64,000 nucleotides of DNA from the NCBI GenBank assembly GCA_002813895.1, contig CP024912.1, positions 2,531,836-2,595,835 of the forward strand, written 5' to 3'. Shown here piece after piece: positions 1 through 8,306 of the stretch (position 1 is its first letter; every line of letters starts with the position of its first letter). A program made the position numbers and the translations under genes. Source of the DNA: Cyanobacterium sp. HL-69 (lineage in GTDB: Bacteria; Cyanobacteriota; Cyanobacteriia; Cyanobacteriales; Cyanobacteriaceae). The notes under the pieces are model-generated. The model was not told the DNA's origin, did not search any database, and saw nothing but the letters and a program-made list of their open reading frames with translations.

Positions 1-2326
1 TACGTATACTACCCGTAGCTAAAGCATAGTCTAGGGTACCCCATTGACCGTCAAAAACAAAGGAATAACTGCTTTGAGGAACTAAATTTTGATAACCTGC
101 ATTCTCTAGGGTTGTGATAGGATCCTCTTGGGCATAAGCATTTAAATCCCCTAAAATAACCACATCACTGTCATTAATTCCTGTAGGATTAGTAGCCAAC
201 CAATTGGCTAAATCTTGAGATGCTTGGGTGCGAGTATCATTCCAAAATCCTTGTCCATCCCCTTGATCAAAGTTAGGATCATTTTCATCACTCAATCCTG
301 ATGAACCTTTAGATTTAAAGTGATTGTTAACGGCTGTAAACTGTTCTCCGGTGGCTAATTCTTCAAACGTTACCGCCAAAGGTACACGATGACGGGCGAC
401 ATTAACAGGGTCAAATGCCCCTGTTTCTAAAATTGCGACACTACTTTCATCAGCTACTTTTACCGAATTAGTTTTGTAAATAAAGCCCACTGCGATCGCA
501 TCAAGTCCCAAAGTAGGAGTACCAGGATCGACAAAAGCATAAGTACCCTCTCCCTCCACAGCGTTTAAACCATCAATGAGATCTTGAATGGCACTATCAT
601 TCCCGTAACCGTCATTTTCAATCTCCACAAGACCAACCACATCAGCATCTAAACCGACAATAGCTGAAATGATTTTATCTCTCTGACGTTCAAACTCTTC
701 AGGATTATCAGCCCCCCTTTGCTCAGAACCAGAAAAATCCCCTGCACCATCACCATTAAAATAATTGAGAACATTAAAACTAGCAACCTTTAACCGTCCA
801 CCAACATCAGGAACTTCCGTGGGACGAGAATTGGTAGCTTGAAAATCAATGGGGGCAGTAGGTTGAATCCGATAATTACCAATATTAGATGCACCAAAAC
901 GATCATCAAGAATACCAGTCAAACCCATCACCGTATCACCACCACGGAGAGTATTCGTAGGACTCAATGGCATTTCCTCTCTACCATTGATAATGGGATC
1001 TGGATTTTGAACCGTTAAACCATCATCAACCACAATGCGACGCTTCGCTAACTCTTCTTGATAGGCACTGAAACCATCCACACTAGGAGCATTAAATTGA
1101 GTAAACTGGTCTAAACGTCCATCAGTATCAGGTTGATTAGTGTCACCATCAGAGGATAAAACCACTTGACCAAAGCGACCTAATTGAAAATGTTCCGTTA
1201 CGCTTAAAGTATTCGGAATTGTGATCAACATTCCCTCAAAAGCCTCTAAATCATTAGGATTATTGAGAGGAAATGAAACTTCTACAGGGGTGGGTAAAGC
1301 ATTATTTTCACTAACCACAGTGACATCGCTAACACTGCGTAATTGAGTTAAACTACTGCTACCAGAAGTAAACTCAGCCACAGTACCAGTTACCCGAACT
1401 AAATCACCGACATTAACGTCAACCCCAAAGTTATCATCAAAGATGAATAAACCTTCCGAGGTCAAAGAGTTATCGTCAATGTCACTATCTTCCTCTTGAA
1501 CATAAAAACCCCGTAGATTACTACCAGTATTATCATCAAAAGATTGAAAATCACCAACAACGATCGCCTCTATGGTTACAATTTCATCCACAAGGGGGGA
1601 TGCCATACCTTCTCCCTGAATGGTATGAATTTTAGTAATTTCTGGCTCTGGGGGAATTTCTGGTTCTGTATCTTCATCTTCCCCCGGCTCATCTACAATT
1701 ACTTCGCCATCTAACAGGGTTAAAGAAAAATCGTCAATACCTAAACCATCATCCGCCCCAGAGGCATTAAAATCAGTCCAGCGAATCCAAAACGTTTCTC
1801 CGTCTTCAATTTCTAGCTCTGAAATGGTATTAGCAATTTCTACAGCATTTTCATTACCATTCTTTGCCCCCACATCTCCCGTAGTGATAGGAGGGGTAAA
1901 ATCTAAAGAATCCACATCAACCCATGTACCTGAATTAAGGGAAGTTGCATCCAAACTATATTGAAAGTCTAAACGGTCTGGAGTGGTTCGGTCAGAGGTT
2001 CCTAGTCGCCATTGTTCGCCCTGATAGCTAATGTCTAATCCTGTAACGGTAGAACCAGAATTATTGGTAAAACCTGCTCCAATCATTGAATTTAATGAGC
2101 CAGATAATAAAGTACCAAAAGCTCTGTCCGTAGAATCTGTTGAGCCGTAACTGTAGGTATTTCCAGAGTTACTACTGCCATCGCTAATACCATAGGTTTC
2201 GTTCGCATTATTACCAGTTTCTAAAAAAAACCACCCTAGGGGCAAAACATTACTAGGCTCACCACTGTTGGCAAGAGTATCAAAATTCTGGTCATAGTTC
2301 AAACCAGTTAAGTTAATTGTTGACAT
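1..2326 (-). CDS. ExeM/NucH-like extracellular nuclease (3' part outside window)
   Basis: About 775 residues are visible and the C-terminus lies beyond the window edge. My reading of the frame is open from ATG at 2326. The first 200 or so residues are Gly/Asn/Ser-rich with no N-terminal signal peptide. An OB-fold-like segment follows around residues 225-370 (it begins near IHTIQGEG). An endonuclease/exonuclease/phosphatase domain starts near residue 505 (LKVASFNVLNYF). Its catalytic signatures are visible: VEIEND near 567, NNHFKSKG near 665 and GDLNAY near 724. Family members are secreted or surface nucleases that degrade DNA or phosphate esters. Lack of a Sec signal with an acidic repeat-like N-terminus fits type I secretion, which is inference because the C-terminal export signal is not in the window. 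Confidence 0.85.
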   Translation of the reverse strand, partial: MSTINLTGLNYDQNFDTLANSGEPSNVLPLGWFFLETGNNANETYGISDGSSNSGNTYSYGSTDSTDRAFGTLLSGSLNSMIGAGFTNNSGSTVTGLDISYQGEQWRLGTSDRTTPDRLDFQYSLDATSLNSGTWVDVDSLDFTPPITTGDVGAKNGNENAVEIANTISELEIEDGETFWIRWTDFNASGADDGLGIDDFSLTLLDGEVIVDEPGEDEDTEPEIPPEPEITKIHTIQGEGMASPLVDEIVTIEAIVVGDFQSFDDNTGSNLRGFYVQEEDSDIDDNSLTSEGLFIFDDNFGVDVNVGDLVRVTGTVAEFTSGSSSLTQLRSVSDVTVVSENNALPTPVEVSFPLNNPNDLEAFEGMLITIPNTLSVTEHFQLGRFGQVVLSSDGDTNQPDTDGRLDQFTQFNAPSVDGFSAYQEELAKRRIVVDDGLTVQNPDPIINGREEMPLSPTNTLRGGDTVMGLTGILDDRFGASNIGNYRIQPTAPIDFQATNSRPTEVPDVGGRLKVASFNVLNYFNGDGAGDFSGSEQRGADNPEEFERQRDKIISAIVGLDADVVGLVEIENDGYGNDSAIQDLIDGLNAVEGEGTYAFVDPGTPTLGLDAIAVGFIYKTNSVKVADESSVAILETGAFDPVNVARHRVPLAVTFEELATGEQFTAVNNHFKSKGSSGLSDENDPNFDQGDGQGFWNDTRTQASQDLANWLATNPTGINDSDVVILGDLNAYAQEDPITTLENAGYQNLVPQSSYSFVFDGQWGTLDYALATGSIR

Positions 2327-2719
2327 TTTTTATCTGATTTATTCAGTTTTATTAGGAGGTTAAGAGAAGATTATCTTCATATTTAACAGCTATATATTGT
2401 ATAAAATTAATTAATTAAATATGTTTTCTGAGCTATTAAACCTGCTGATCTTAAATCCTAAAACCTATTTAAGTCAAGATAATAATGTAATATAGGCAAC
2501 AAAATAGTTAACTTTTTTTTGATTTTTAATTAAATATTTTAAAAATTTATTTTTAATTATTTTTCTAATATATTTTGTTTAATTTTAGATTAACTTTAAA
2601 TTAAGTTTTGGTTAGACATATATATCAATTTGACTTGTTGGCTAGGTAGGCGAAAGAAAACGAAACTATGTAAAAGAATTCAAATGAGAACGAACATTGA
2701 CAAAATCAACATAATATAG
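2327..2719. other. AT-rich intergenic region, leader of nuclease gene
   Basis: This 393-base stretch holds no convincing gene. It is extremely AT-rich around 2500-2620 with long T and A runs, and would contain the promoter of the minus-strand nuclease gene. The ORF antisense to the cupin remnant nearby does not look like a real protein. Confidence 0.5.
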
Positions 2720-2935
2720 AACCTATTCTTTCTAGCTAAAGGTACAGAAATTTCTGAACACACTTCCAGCCGTAACGCCACAGTTAACGTTATTGAAGGA
2801 AAAGGAGTTTTAACCTTAGAGGGAAACGACATCACCTTAGAAAAGGGTGTTTTTGTCGTCATGCCCCATGATGCCCCCCATGCCCTAAGTGCTACTGATA
2901 ACCTTTGTTTTCTTTTAACCCTTTCAGCTACATAG
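2720..2935 (+). pseudogene. Cupin-domain protein remnant (5' end lost)
   Basis: The frame reads as the C-terminal two thirds of a single-domain cupin: FFLAKGTEISEHTSSRNATV, then VIEGKGVLTLEG and VVMPHDAPHAL, ending in a stop at 2933-2935. This matches the second half of a cupin barrel, with the metal-ligand-like region near EHTSSR and the HAL end strand. There is no start codon: an in-frame TAG sits at 2717-2719 and the first ATG is inside the barrel. The N-terminal strands are not found in other frames upstream. I read it as a truncated relic. A frameshifted complete gene is the alternative but no upstream half is visible. Confidence 0.6.
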
Positions 2936-2950
2936 GTTAAAGTATTGTTA

Positions 2951-3325
2951 TTAACGGTTTAAAACATCGTTACGATGTTCCACTGCCCCAACAATGGTAA
3001 CGACTTCATCAATGTTTTCTTGAGATACATTCAACTCATGGAGGGTTTCTACAAGGTTTTGGGCGATCGCATCAAAATGAAGATCTGTCAAGCCCATTTT
3101 GTCCACTAAATCCTTATGGGCATCCCTCATATTACGACCAGTGAACTTCTCAGTACCACCGAAAGCATAGGTCATAAAAGCCTTTTGATGATTTTTTTGC
3201 TGTTTCATATCAGTATTAACAAAAAAGTGTTTTACCCTTTCATCATTTAATACCTTTTCATAAAACATATCCACAGCGGTATCTACAGCTTCTTTTCCGC
3301 CTAATTTTTCGTATAAAGTTTTCAT
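2951..3325 (-). CDS. glbN: Group I truncated hemoglobin (cyanoglobin)
   Basis: This 124-residue protein has the same length and arrangement as cyanobacterial GlbN. The start MKTLYEKLGG, the distal-side His46 and the proximal His70 (in MRDAHKDL) are visible. His117 in VEHRNDVLNR matches the position that forms a covalent bond to a haem vinyl group in Synechocystis GlbN. The family binds oxygen and NO and is linked to protection against reactive nitrogen species. The gene stands alone, downstream of a cupin relic on the other strand. Nothing about its regulation is visible. Confidence 0.93.
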   Translation of the reverse strand: MKTLYEKLGGKEAVDTAVDMFYEKVLNDERVKHFFVNTDMKQQKNHQKAFMTYAFGGTEKFTGRNMRDAHKDLVDKMGLTDLHFDAIAQNLVETLHELNVSQENIDEVVTIVGAVEHRNDVLNR

Positions 3326-3409
3326 TTTTAATGTTGTGTCAAAGTTTCACTACATGTTCATTGTAGATCAACCATAAAAATCTGAGATATTTAAAAATGT
3401 TAAATTATC

Positions 3410-3437
3410 CTGACATTTACTTTGTATTTGGTATAAT
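3410..3437 (+). promoter_or_regulatory. Sigma70-type promoter of the 75-aa gene
   Basis: A -35-like CTGACA at 3410-3415 and a perfect TATAAT at 3432-3437 are separated by 16 bases. They lie 34 bases before the ATG at 3471, and an AAGGAT ribosome-binding site lies between. The spacing and consensus are good; activity is inferred. Confidence 0.6.
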
Positions 3438-3470
3438 TTTATACAGAAGCAAAAAAAAAGGATAAACCCT

Positions 3471-3698
3471 ATGGATTCCACAAAATGGGAACAAGAAGAA
3501 GCCAGAATCTATCAACCCGGCACCCCAGTACAACTAAAACAAGAGGGAGGAAAAATATACTATGTGGAAGAATATGATCCGATGTTTGTACCTCCTGTCT
3601 GGTTAGAAAACTATCCCAAACCTTGCTATCCCGAACAATTGAGAGTCTTATCAAATCTGTTTTGTGTCTTGCCCCAAAGAAGTTTACAAGTTGCTTAA
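3471..3698 (+). CDS. Small conserved-looking hypothetical protein (75 aa)
   Basis: This is a soluble 75-residue protein with no membrane segment or signal peptide. It is rich in Pro, Tyr and Glu in its first half (YQPGTPVQLKQEGGKIYYVE, then MFVPPVWLENYPKPCYPEQL). It is preceded by a strong promoter and an AAGGAT ribosome-binding site, and is followed by a hairpin shared with convergent dapL. The antisense frame 3469-3654 is a shadow. I do not recognise the family; the PVQLKQEGGKIYYVEEYD segment looks like a small beta-barrel turn, which is inference only. Confidence 0.6.
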   Translation: MDSTKWEQEEARIYQPGTPVQLKQEGGKIYYVEEYDPMFVPPVWLENYPKPCYPEQLRVLSNLFCVLPQRSLQVA

Positions 3699-3713
3699 TT
3701 ACTGTAGTTTAAA

Positions 3714-3755
3714 AAACTAAAAAAGGGCAAATCTTCCCAAAGAAAAGACTTGCCC
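3714..3755 (-). terminator. Intrinsic terminator of dapL (possibly bidirectional)
   Basis: GGGCAA (3725-3730) pairs with TTGCCC (3750-3755), and TCTT with AAGA continues the stem. On the minus strand the stem is followed by TTTTTTAGTTTTTT, a good U-tract just after the dapL stop. On the plus strand only a weak T-rich stretch follows. Confidence 0.75.
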
Positions 3756-3778
3756 CAATTATTCTGGTTTAAAAACAA

Positions 3779-5017
3779 TTAAGCGAAATTAAAAGTTGTG
3801 GTGATACGCTTCATCGCTTCAATGACATTTTCACGACTATTAAACGCACTAAGACGAAAATAACCTTCCCCAGCTGCCCCAAATCCAGAACCAGGGGTAC
3901 CAACGATATGGACGTTATGAAGTAGTTTATCAAAGAAATCCCAACTAGATAAACCATCGGGAGTTTTTACCCACACATAGGGTGCATTCACGCCACCATA
4001 AACAGTTAAACCTGCTTTGGTTAATTCTTGGCGAATGATACTAGCATTTTCGAGATAGAAGTTAACTAATTGACTAATTTCCGCTTTTCCTTCGGGGGAA
4101 TATACCGCTTCGGCCCCTCTTTGCACAATGTAGGATACACCGTTAAATTTAGTGGATTGACGACGATTCCAAAGTTTCCAGAGTTCTACTTCTGAGCCAT
4201 CATTGGCTTTTCCTTTGAGGGTTTTGGGTACTACGGTAAAGGCGCAACGGGTTCCCGTGAATCCTGCATTTTTGGAAAAGGAACGAAATTCGATCGCACA
4301 TTCTCTCGCTCCTTCAATCTCGAAGATAGAACGAGGTAAACTAGGATCAGTAATAAAAGCCTCATAGGCAGCATCAAAAAGAATGATAGAGCCGTTTTCT
4401 CTGGCATAGTTTACCCACTGTTGTAAATATTCCTTGGTGGCGGTAGAGCCGGTGGGGTTGTTGGGGAAACAAAGGTAAATTAAATCTACGGGTTCAGCAG
4501 GGATTTCGGCGGTAAAATCATTATCGGCACTAATGGGAAGATACACTAAACCTTCATATTCTCCCTTCTCGTTAGCGTCTCCTGTGTGTCCTGCCATTAC
4601 ATTAGTATCCACATAAACGGGATATACGGGGTCAGTTACGGCAATTTTGTTGTTTTTGCCAAAAATGTCTAAAATATTGCCACAGTCGCACTTAGAACCA
4701 TCGGAGATGAAGATTTCTTCGGGGGATACATCACACCCGAGAGCTTGAAAATCGTTCTGGGCAATTTTTTCCCTTAACCAGCCGTATCCCTGCTCAGGAC
4801 CATATCCTTTGAATGAAGTGCGATCGCCCATATCCTCAATGGCCTTACTCATGGCATCACGACAGGCTTGGGGTAAGGGTTCGGTAACATCTCCAATACC
4901 TAACTTAATAATATTCGCTTCAGGATTATCTTGAGCAAAAGCACTTACCCTTCTACCAATTTCGGGGAATAAATAACCAGCTTTTAATTTTAAATAATTA
5001 TCGTTGATACTTGCCAT
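3779..5017 (-). CDS. dapL: LL-diaminopimelate aminotransferase
   Basis: DapL makes LL-diaminopimelate from tetrahydrodipicolinate and glutamate in one PLP-dependent step. This is the usual lysine and peptidoglycan route of cyanobacteria and plants. The 412-residue length fits the family (about 410). The N-terminus [20 protein letters not shown], the [10 protein letters not shown] block, the CFPNNPTG motif and the PLP lysine in [15 protein letters not shown] (near residue 249) are visible. It is a single-gene unit with a terminator right behind it. No anomaly was seen. Confidence 0.96.
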   Translation of the reverse strand: MASINDNYLKLKAGYLFPEIGRRVSAFAQDNPEANIIKLGIGDVTEPLPQACRDAMSKAIEDMGDRTSFKGYGPEQGYGWLREKIAQNDFQALGCDVSPEEIFISDGSKCDCGNILDIFGKNNKIAVTDPVYPVYVDTNVMAGHTGDANEKGEYEGLVYLPISADNDFTAEIPAEPVDLIYLCFPNNPTGSTATKEYLQQWVNYARENGSIILFDAAYEAFITDPSLPRSIFEIEGARECAIEFRSFSKNAGFTGTRCAFTVVPKTLKGKANDGSEVELWKLWNRRQSTKFNGVSYIVQRGAEAVYSPEGKAEISQLVNFYLENASIIRQELTKAGLTVYGGVNAPYVWVKTPDGLSSWDFFDKLLHNVHIVGTPGSGFGAAGEGYFRLSAFNSRENVIEAMKRITTTFNFA

Positions 5018-5094
5018 ATATAAATAATTGTAAAGATACTATAAGCTATAGTATCACCCCAGATCCACCACCATGACAAAAATCATTCTACTGT

Positions 5095-5385
5095 CTATGA
5101 AAGGATATTGGCGATCGCCCCTTCCAACTCATCCTGAGTTAAATCTGTAATAATGAAAACCTCCTGTACACTCTTCCCCTGACGGGCAATGAGCTTAAAA
5201 CCCCCTCGAATCGGCACAGAAACCTTTAATTTCAGATGGGGAATGTGACTGCGCGAACGACTCAAAACCGCAGGGGTAATGGTGCGAATCCCATCATAAA
5301 CCACTAACTTTTCTAAAATGGGAATTAAACCATCCAAATGGGTAGAATGATTCCAAACAATGCGTCCTTCCGATGACTTACTCAT
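5095..5385 (-). CDS. DUF2103 family protein
   Basis: From ATG at 5385 this is a 96-residue protein starting MSKSSEGRIVWNHSTHLDGL. The start overlaps the clpS stop by four bases (ATGA), which indicates translational coupling; a longer in-frame start at 5469 would lie inside clpS and is rejected. The family is a small, widely conserved cyanobacterial protein annotated as predicted metal-binding. Conserved-looking His residues (WNHSTHLDG, SHIPHLKL) fit that. Function is unknown; the pairing with ClpS may be only positional. Confidence 0.8.
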   Translation of the reverse strand: MSKSSEGRIVWNHSTHLDGLIPILEKLVVYDGIRTITPAVLSRSRSHIPHLKLKVSVPIRGGFKLIARQGKSVQEVFIITDLTQDELEGAIANILS

Positions 5386-5687
5386 GATGCCTCCAATGGT
5401 GCCATGGTCAAACCCTCTCTCCTTAACTGTTGATGATACAACTCCGCCTGTTCCAAAGGCCCTGCCCAAACCATCGCCTGACCTTGAAAATGTACCTGAT
5501 TAGTCAAATTCCACGCCAACTCCTCTGTCATCTTGGGGATATGACGCATCAAACAACTAGCCACATGGTCAAAGGTATTAAAATCATCATCCAAAACGAT
5601 AACCTTATAATTAGGGTAAGGTTTGCGGACAGTTTGTTCAGACTTCGTCGGAGTAACTATAGCACTTCCTAATACCATATCAGTCAT
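5382..5687 (-). CDS. clpS: ATP-dependent Clp protease adaptor ClpS
   Basis: ClpS docks on the Clp chaperone ring and delivers N-degron substrates. The 101-residue protein has a flexible N-terminal tail (about 25 residues) and then the ClpS core: YKVIVLDDDFNTFDHV, CLMRHIPKMTEELAW and VHFQGQAMVWAGPLEQAELY. The N-degron pocket normally contains an Asn-Asp (ND) pair in L-N-D-D; here that position reads L-D-D-D, so specificity may differ from the canonical adaptor. Cyanobacteria usually encode two ClpS paralogues, and which one this is cannot be settled here. It overlaps the DUF2103 start by four bases. Confidence 0.88.
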   Translation of the reverse strand: MTDMVLGSAIVTPTKSEQTVRKPYPNYKVIVLDDDFNTFDHVASCLMRHIPKMTEELAWNLTNQVHFQGQAMVWAGPLEQAELYHQQLRREGLTMAPLEAS

Positions 5688-5917
5688 AAAAGGTTATTAA
5701 TATCAATATTTTTTTCAAAACTTAACGTCCTGTTTTATTAATTATATAGTAACTCCCTTGCAAACATCGGAGCATGATAGAGACACACAAAGAGATTATT
5801 TTTTACACTTAAACCCCTCCACTGCCCAAATGACTACCCAGAATGTCCCAAATTAGCATAAACTATTTGAAGAAAGTTTGTTTAGTAAAAAAAATATATT
5901 CAAGGAGATAAAAAAAC

Positions 5918-6106
5918 ATGGGAGCTATATTCCAATTACTTTTAACAGCATTGGTTCTTTTTTCCTTTATCATGATTGTTTATGTACCCGTTGCCTACGC
6001 CTCTCCCCAAAACTGGGAACAGTCTAAATCTATTCTCTATATCGGCTCTGGTTTATGGATAGCCTTAGTAGTTGCCGTCGCCGTACTCAACTTTTTCGTG
6101 GTATAA
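5918..6106 (+). CDS. psbZ: Photosystem II protein PsbZ
   Basis: The 62-residue protein has two transmembrane helices (about residues 4-26 and 39-61) separated by a short lumenal or stromal loop ([15 protein letters not shown]). This is the standard length and layout of PsbZ/Ycf9. The subunit sits at the edge of photosystem II near CP43 and stabilises supercomplexes. An AAGGAGAT ribosome-binding site lies 10 bases upstream and an intrinsic terminator follows, so it is probably monocistronic. Confidence 0.95.
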   Translation: MGAIFQLLLTALVLFSFIMIVYVPVAYASPQNWEQSKSILYIGSGLWIALVVAVAVLNFFVV

Positions 6107-6183
6107 GTTCAAAACTTCTTAACAAAAATTAACATTTATTCAAGAATTTCTGAACAGAATAAACAACAATTTTTTTGATCAAA

Positions 6184-6214
6184 AGGGGCTTTTAGATAAG
6201 CCCTATTATTTTTC
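6184..6214 (+). terminator. Intrinsic terminator after psbZ
   Basis: GGGCTT (6186-6191) pairs with AAGCCC (6198-6203) around a six-base loop. The T-rich stretch TATTATTTTT follows. It lies about 80 bases after the psbZ stop and before ribH. Confidence 0.7.
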
Positions 6215-6243
6215 TAGCAATAAGTAACTTTTTATTTTTAAAT

Positions 6244-6723
6244 ATGGCAGTTTTTGAAGGTAATTTTACCCAAGACATCCCAAATCTTCGCTTTGCATTG
6301 GTTATCGGGCGTTTTAACGATTTAATCAGCAATAAATTATTAGCCGCCTGTCAAGATTGTTTAAAAAGACATGGCATTGATGTAAACCCAGAAGGAGAAC
6401 AGGTGGACTATGCTTGGGTACCGGGTAGCTTTGAAATTCCCCTCGTCTCCCGTAAATTGGCAGAAACGAAAAAATATGATGCCATCATCTGTTTAGGTGC
6501 TGTAATCAGAGGAGATACCCCCCACTTTGACTATGTTTCTAGTGAGGTAGCCAAAGGGGTTGCTTCAGCTTCTGTGCAAACGGGAGTACCAATTATTTTC
6601 GGTGTTTTAACCACTGACACCATGCAACAGGCTTTAGAAAGGGCAGGTATTAAGAGTAACCATGGTTGGAGTTATGCTATGAATGCCATTGAAATGGCTA
6701 CTCTGATGAAGCAGTTTAAATAA
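6244..6723 (+). CDS. ribH: 6,7-dimethyl-8-ribityllumazine synthase
   Basis: RibH condenses 5-amino-6-ribitylaminouracil with dihydroxybutanone phosphate, the penultimate riboflavin step. The 159-residue protein has the lumazine synthase blocks [46 protein letters not shown] (with the catalytic His in TPHFD) and [16 protein letters not shown]. The size is normal. It is separate from the RibD-like gene at 19.6 kb and from ribF at 38.8 kb. Confidence 0.96.
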   Translation: MAVFEGNFTQDIPNLRFALVIGRFNDLISNKLLAACQDCLKRHGIDVNPEGEQVDYAWVPGSFEIPLVSRKLAETKKYDAIICLGAVIRGDTPHFDYVSSEVAKGVASASVQTGVPIIFGVLTTDTMQQALERAGIKSNHGWSYAMNAIEMATLMKQFK

Positions 6724-6800
6724 AGCTAGGCAATACGACAAAAATACAGTAGTTAAGGCGTGGGAGTGTCAATTACCAACGTTATCTCAAAGTTTCAAAT

Positions 6801-6817
6801 GGTGGGCATTGCCCACC
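6801..6817. repeat. Dispersed GGTGGGCAT palindrome, copy 1
   Basis: GGTGGGCATTGCCCACC forms a near-perfect six-base stem. A close relative, GGTGGGCATCACCCACC, occurs at 59325-59341. Both are intergenic; neither has a strong U-tract. Confidence 0.6.
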
Positions 6818-6861
6818 CGACAGAATCTCAATATTATTTGTCAGTGAGTGCAATATTTTTT

Positions 6862-6897
6862 TATCACCGTTGCCCGTTGCCTGTTCCCTATTCCCCA
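6862..6897. repeat. GTTGCC/GTTCCC-type short tandem repeat
   Basis: Degenerate seven-base units (GTTGCCC, GTTGCCT, GTTCCCT, ATTCCCC) run up to the end of cysH. The reverse-complement form occurs near 10219-10250, and a related run near 32729-32760. This is the short tandem repeat type common in cyanobacterial intergenic DNA. Confidence 0.6.
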
Positions 6898-6899
6898 GT

Positions 6900-7658
6900 T
6901 TATAATTGACTAGAATCAAGACTTTGGGCTTCATCGTTGCTGAGAGGTAAATGTAACCCACACTCTTGTTTTACCCCATGGAAACGGGTATCTCTTTCAT
7001 CTCCATCAGTGGCACTTAATGGACGGCTGGAATGCCAATCTCCTACGGATACGTAACCTTTATCGAAGTAGGGATGATAGGGTAAATCATGCTTTGTTAA
7101 ATATTCATAAATATCACGGGAACTCCATTTCAGAATAGGTAAAATCTTGTAGTGTTCCCCTTGTTTATTGACGTATTCTAATTGTTGACGGAATTTGGTT
7201 TGATTTTGTCTTAAACCTGCTAACCATGCCTCGGCTTTTAATTCTTTTAAGGCTCTTTGCATGGGTTCTACTTTCCTGATGCGATCATAAAGGTTTAAAG
7301 ACTCAACGCTTTTATCTTGCCAAAGTTTACCATGAAGGGCTTCCATTCTGGCAGGACTCATTTCTGATTGATATACTTTTAGATTGAGGTTTAATCGGTT
7401 GGTTAATTCTTGGGCGAAGACGTAGGTTTCTTTGGGTAAATATCCTGTGTCAATCCAAATGATAGGCACATTGGGAACAACTTGGGTGACAAGGTGTAAC
7501 ATCACTGCTGATTGAATCCCAAAACTGGTACTCATTACCAAATGTTCCCCAAATTCCTGATTTGCCCAGTCAACGATCGCCTCTGCACTATAATCAACTA
7601 AATGGCTGTTAACGGATGCTAGATCTAAGGTTTCTTTGGCGGTAGATAATTGATACAC
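6900..7658 (-). CDS. cysH: Phosphoadenylyl-sulfate reductase (thioredoxin)
   Basis: CysH reduces PAPS to sulfite with thioredoxin in assimilatory sulfate reduction. The 252-residue protein contains the nucleotide-binding start [14 protein letters not shown], then [14 protein letters not shown] and the C-terminal catalytic ECGLHLPL. Only this single C-terminal redox cysteine motif is present, without the CCxxRKxxPL cluster motifs of iron-sulfur APS reductases. That supports PAPS rather than APS as substrate (inference). cysE lies at 20.3 kb, not adjacent. Confidence 0.92.
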   Translation of the reverse strand: MYQLSTAKETLDLASVNSHLVDYSAEAIVDWANQEFGEHLVMSTSFGIQSAVMLHLVTQVVPNVPIIWIDTGYLPKETYVFAQELTNRLNLNLKVYQSEMSPARMEALHGKLWQDKSVESLNLYDRIRKVEPMQRALKELKAEAWLAGLRQNQTKFRQQLEYVNKQGEHYKILPILKWSSRDIYEYLTKHDLPYHPYFDKGYVSVGDWHSSRPLSATDGDERDTRFHGVKQECGLHLPLSNDEAQSLDSSQL

Positions 7659-7741
7659 AGGATATATAAATAAGTTTTTTATTTCTGAATAGATGAATTA
7701 TATTCTAGGTTTCTTACCTTATATATGTCAACCGAATAGAA

Positions 7742-7765
7742 AAAATCCCACTCTCTAATGGTGGG
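7742..7765 (-). terminator. Intrinsic terminator of the 61-aa gene
   Basis: CCCAC (7747-7751) pairs with GTGGG (7761-7765). On the minus strand the stem is followed by a T run (the A run at 7741-7745). It lies directly after the stop of the 61-residue gene. Confidence 0.65.
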
Positions 7766-7777
7766 AAAAAGAAATTA

Positions 7778-7963
7778 TTAGTAGGCAAGGGTTTCTAGGG
7801 TAGAGCGTAAATATTCCCTTACTTGCTCGTCAGTTTGTTCTTGGCTAGATTTCTTCTCTTGTTGCCACTGTTTAAAACCAGAGCTTTTGGCGATCGCCTT
7901 TTTAAGATTGTTCCAAATTTCTTGATCTTTGCCTAAACCACTCGAAATAGTTGACATTGCCAT
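7778..7963 (-). CDS. Small hypothetical protein (61 aa)
   Basis: This is a soluble, charged, probably helical 61-residue protein (LGKDQEIWNNLKKAIAKSSG, then FKQWQQEKKSS and a Glu-rich tail EQVREYLRSTLETLAY). It has no signal or membrane segment. It is followed by its own terminator, and a HIP1 site lies in the coding sequence, which supports a real gene. The family is not one I can name; it resembles the short conserved cyanobacterial proteins with no assigned role. Confidence 0.65.
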   Translation of the reverse strand: MAMSTISSGLGKDQEIWNNLKKAIAKSSGFKQWQQEKKSSQEQTDEQVREYLRSTLETLAY

Positions 7964-8184
7964 AAATACCTATTCTCGTCATTAATATTTAGTCCTAAAT
8001 ACAATATAACTTAATATCTCTTTTCTTGATTGTAGTCATTGTCACAGTTTCATCAAGAGGTTTTGAGGGGCAGTTTACTAATGAAGTAAGGTTTTAGGGT
8101 TTTGTGTTTCTACTTCAAATAACCCATGGCTTTACACCTGAAAATTAATGATAATTACTTGCAATAATAGCTTAAATAGGATAA

Positions 8185-8276
8185 GCTAAGTTTAGCTTCC
8201 ATAGACAGGAAGCTAGATGAATCGGTTACTTGTTTTGAGCAGGATCAAAGATCTTGCTTAAAACTTTTTTCATATT
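8185..8276 (+). ncRNA. Candidate structured RNA ending in an orphan terminator
   Basis: A perfect 8-bp hairpin (TAGCTTCC, 7-base loop, GGAAGCTA) is followed about 17 bases later by the strong terminator at 8232-8276. No plus-strand gene lies upstream: the two genes to the left are on the minus strand. The terminator therefore ends either a small RNA started in this gap or an attenuated leader of the hydrolase gene at 8307. A TTGCAA box near 8160 could be part of a promoter, but no clean -10 is visible. I do not recognise a known RNA family. Confidence 0.5.
8232..8276 (+). terminator. Strong intrinsic terminator, 15-bp stem
   Basis: GTTTTGAGCAGGATC pairs fully (two G-U pairs) with GATCTTGCTTAAAAC across a three-base AAA loop. 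TTTTTT follows immediately. The U-tract is on the plus strand only. Confidence 0.8.
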
Positions 8277-8306
8277 GTAAATCTATTGTCATTATAATTG
8301 AGAATT

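Noticed and set aside
5386..5469. Longer start of the DUF2103 protein
   Set aside because: The extension lies wholly inside clpS; the ATGA overlap at 5385 is the better start.
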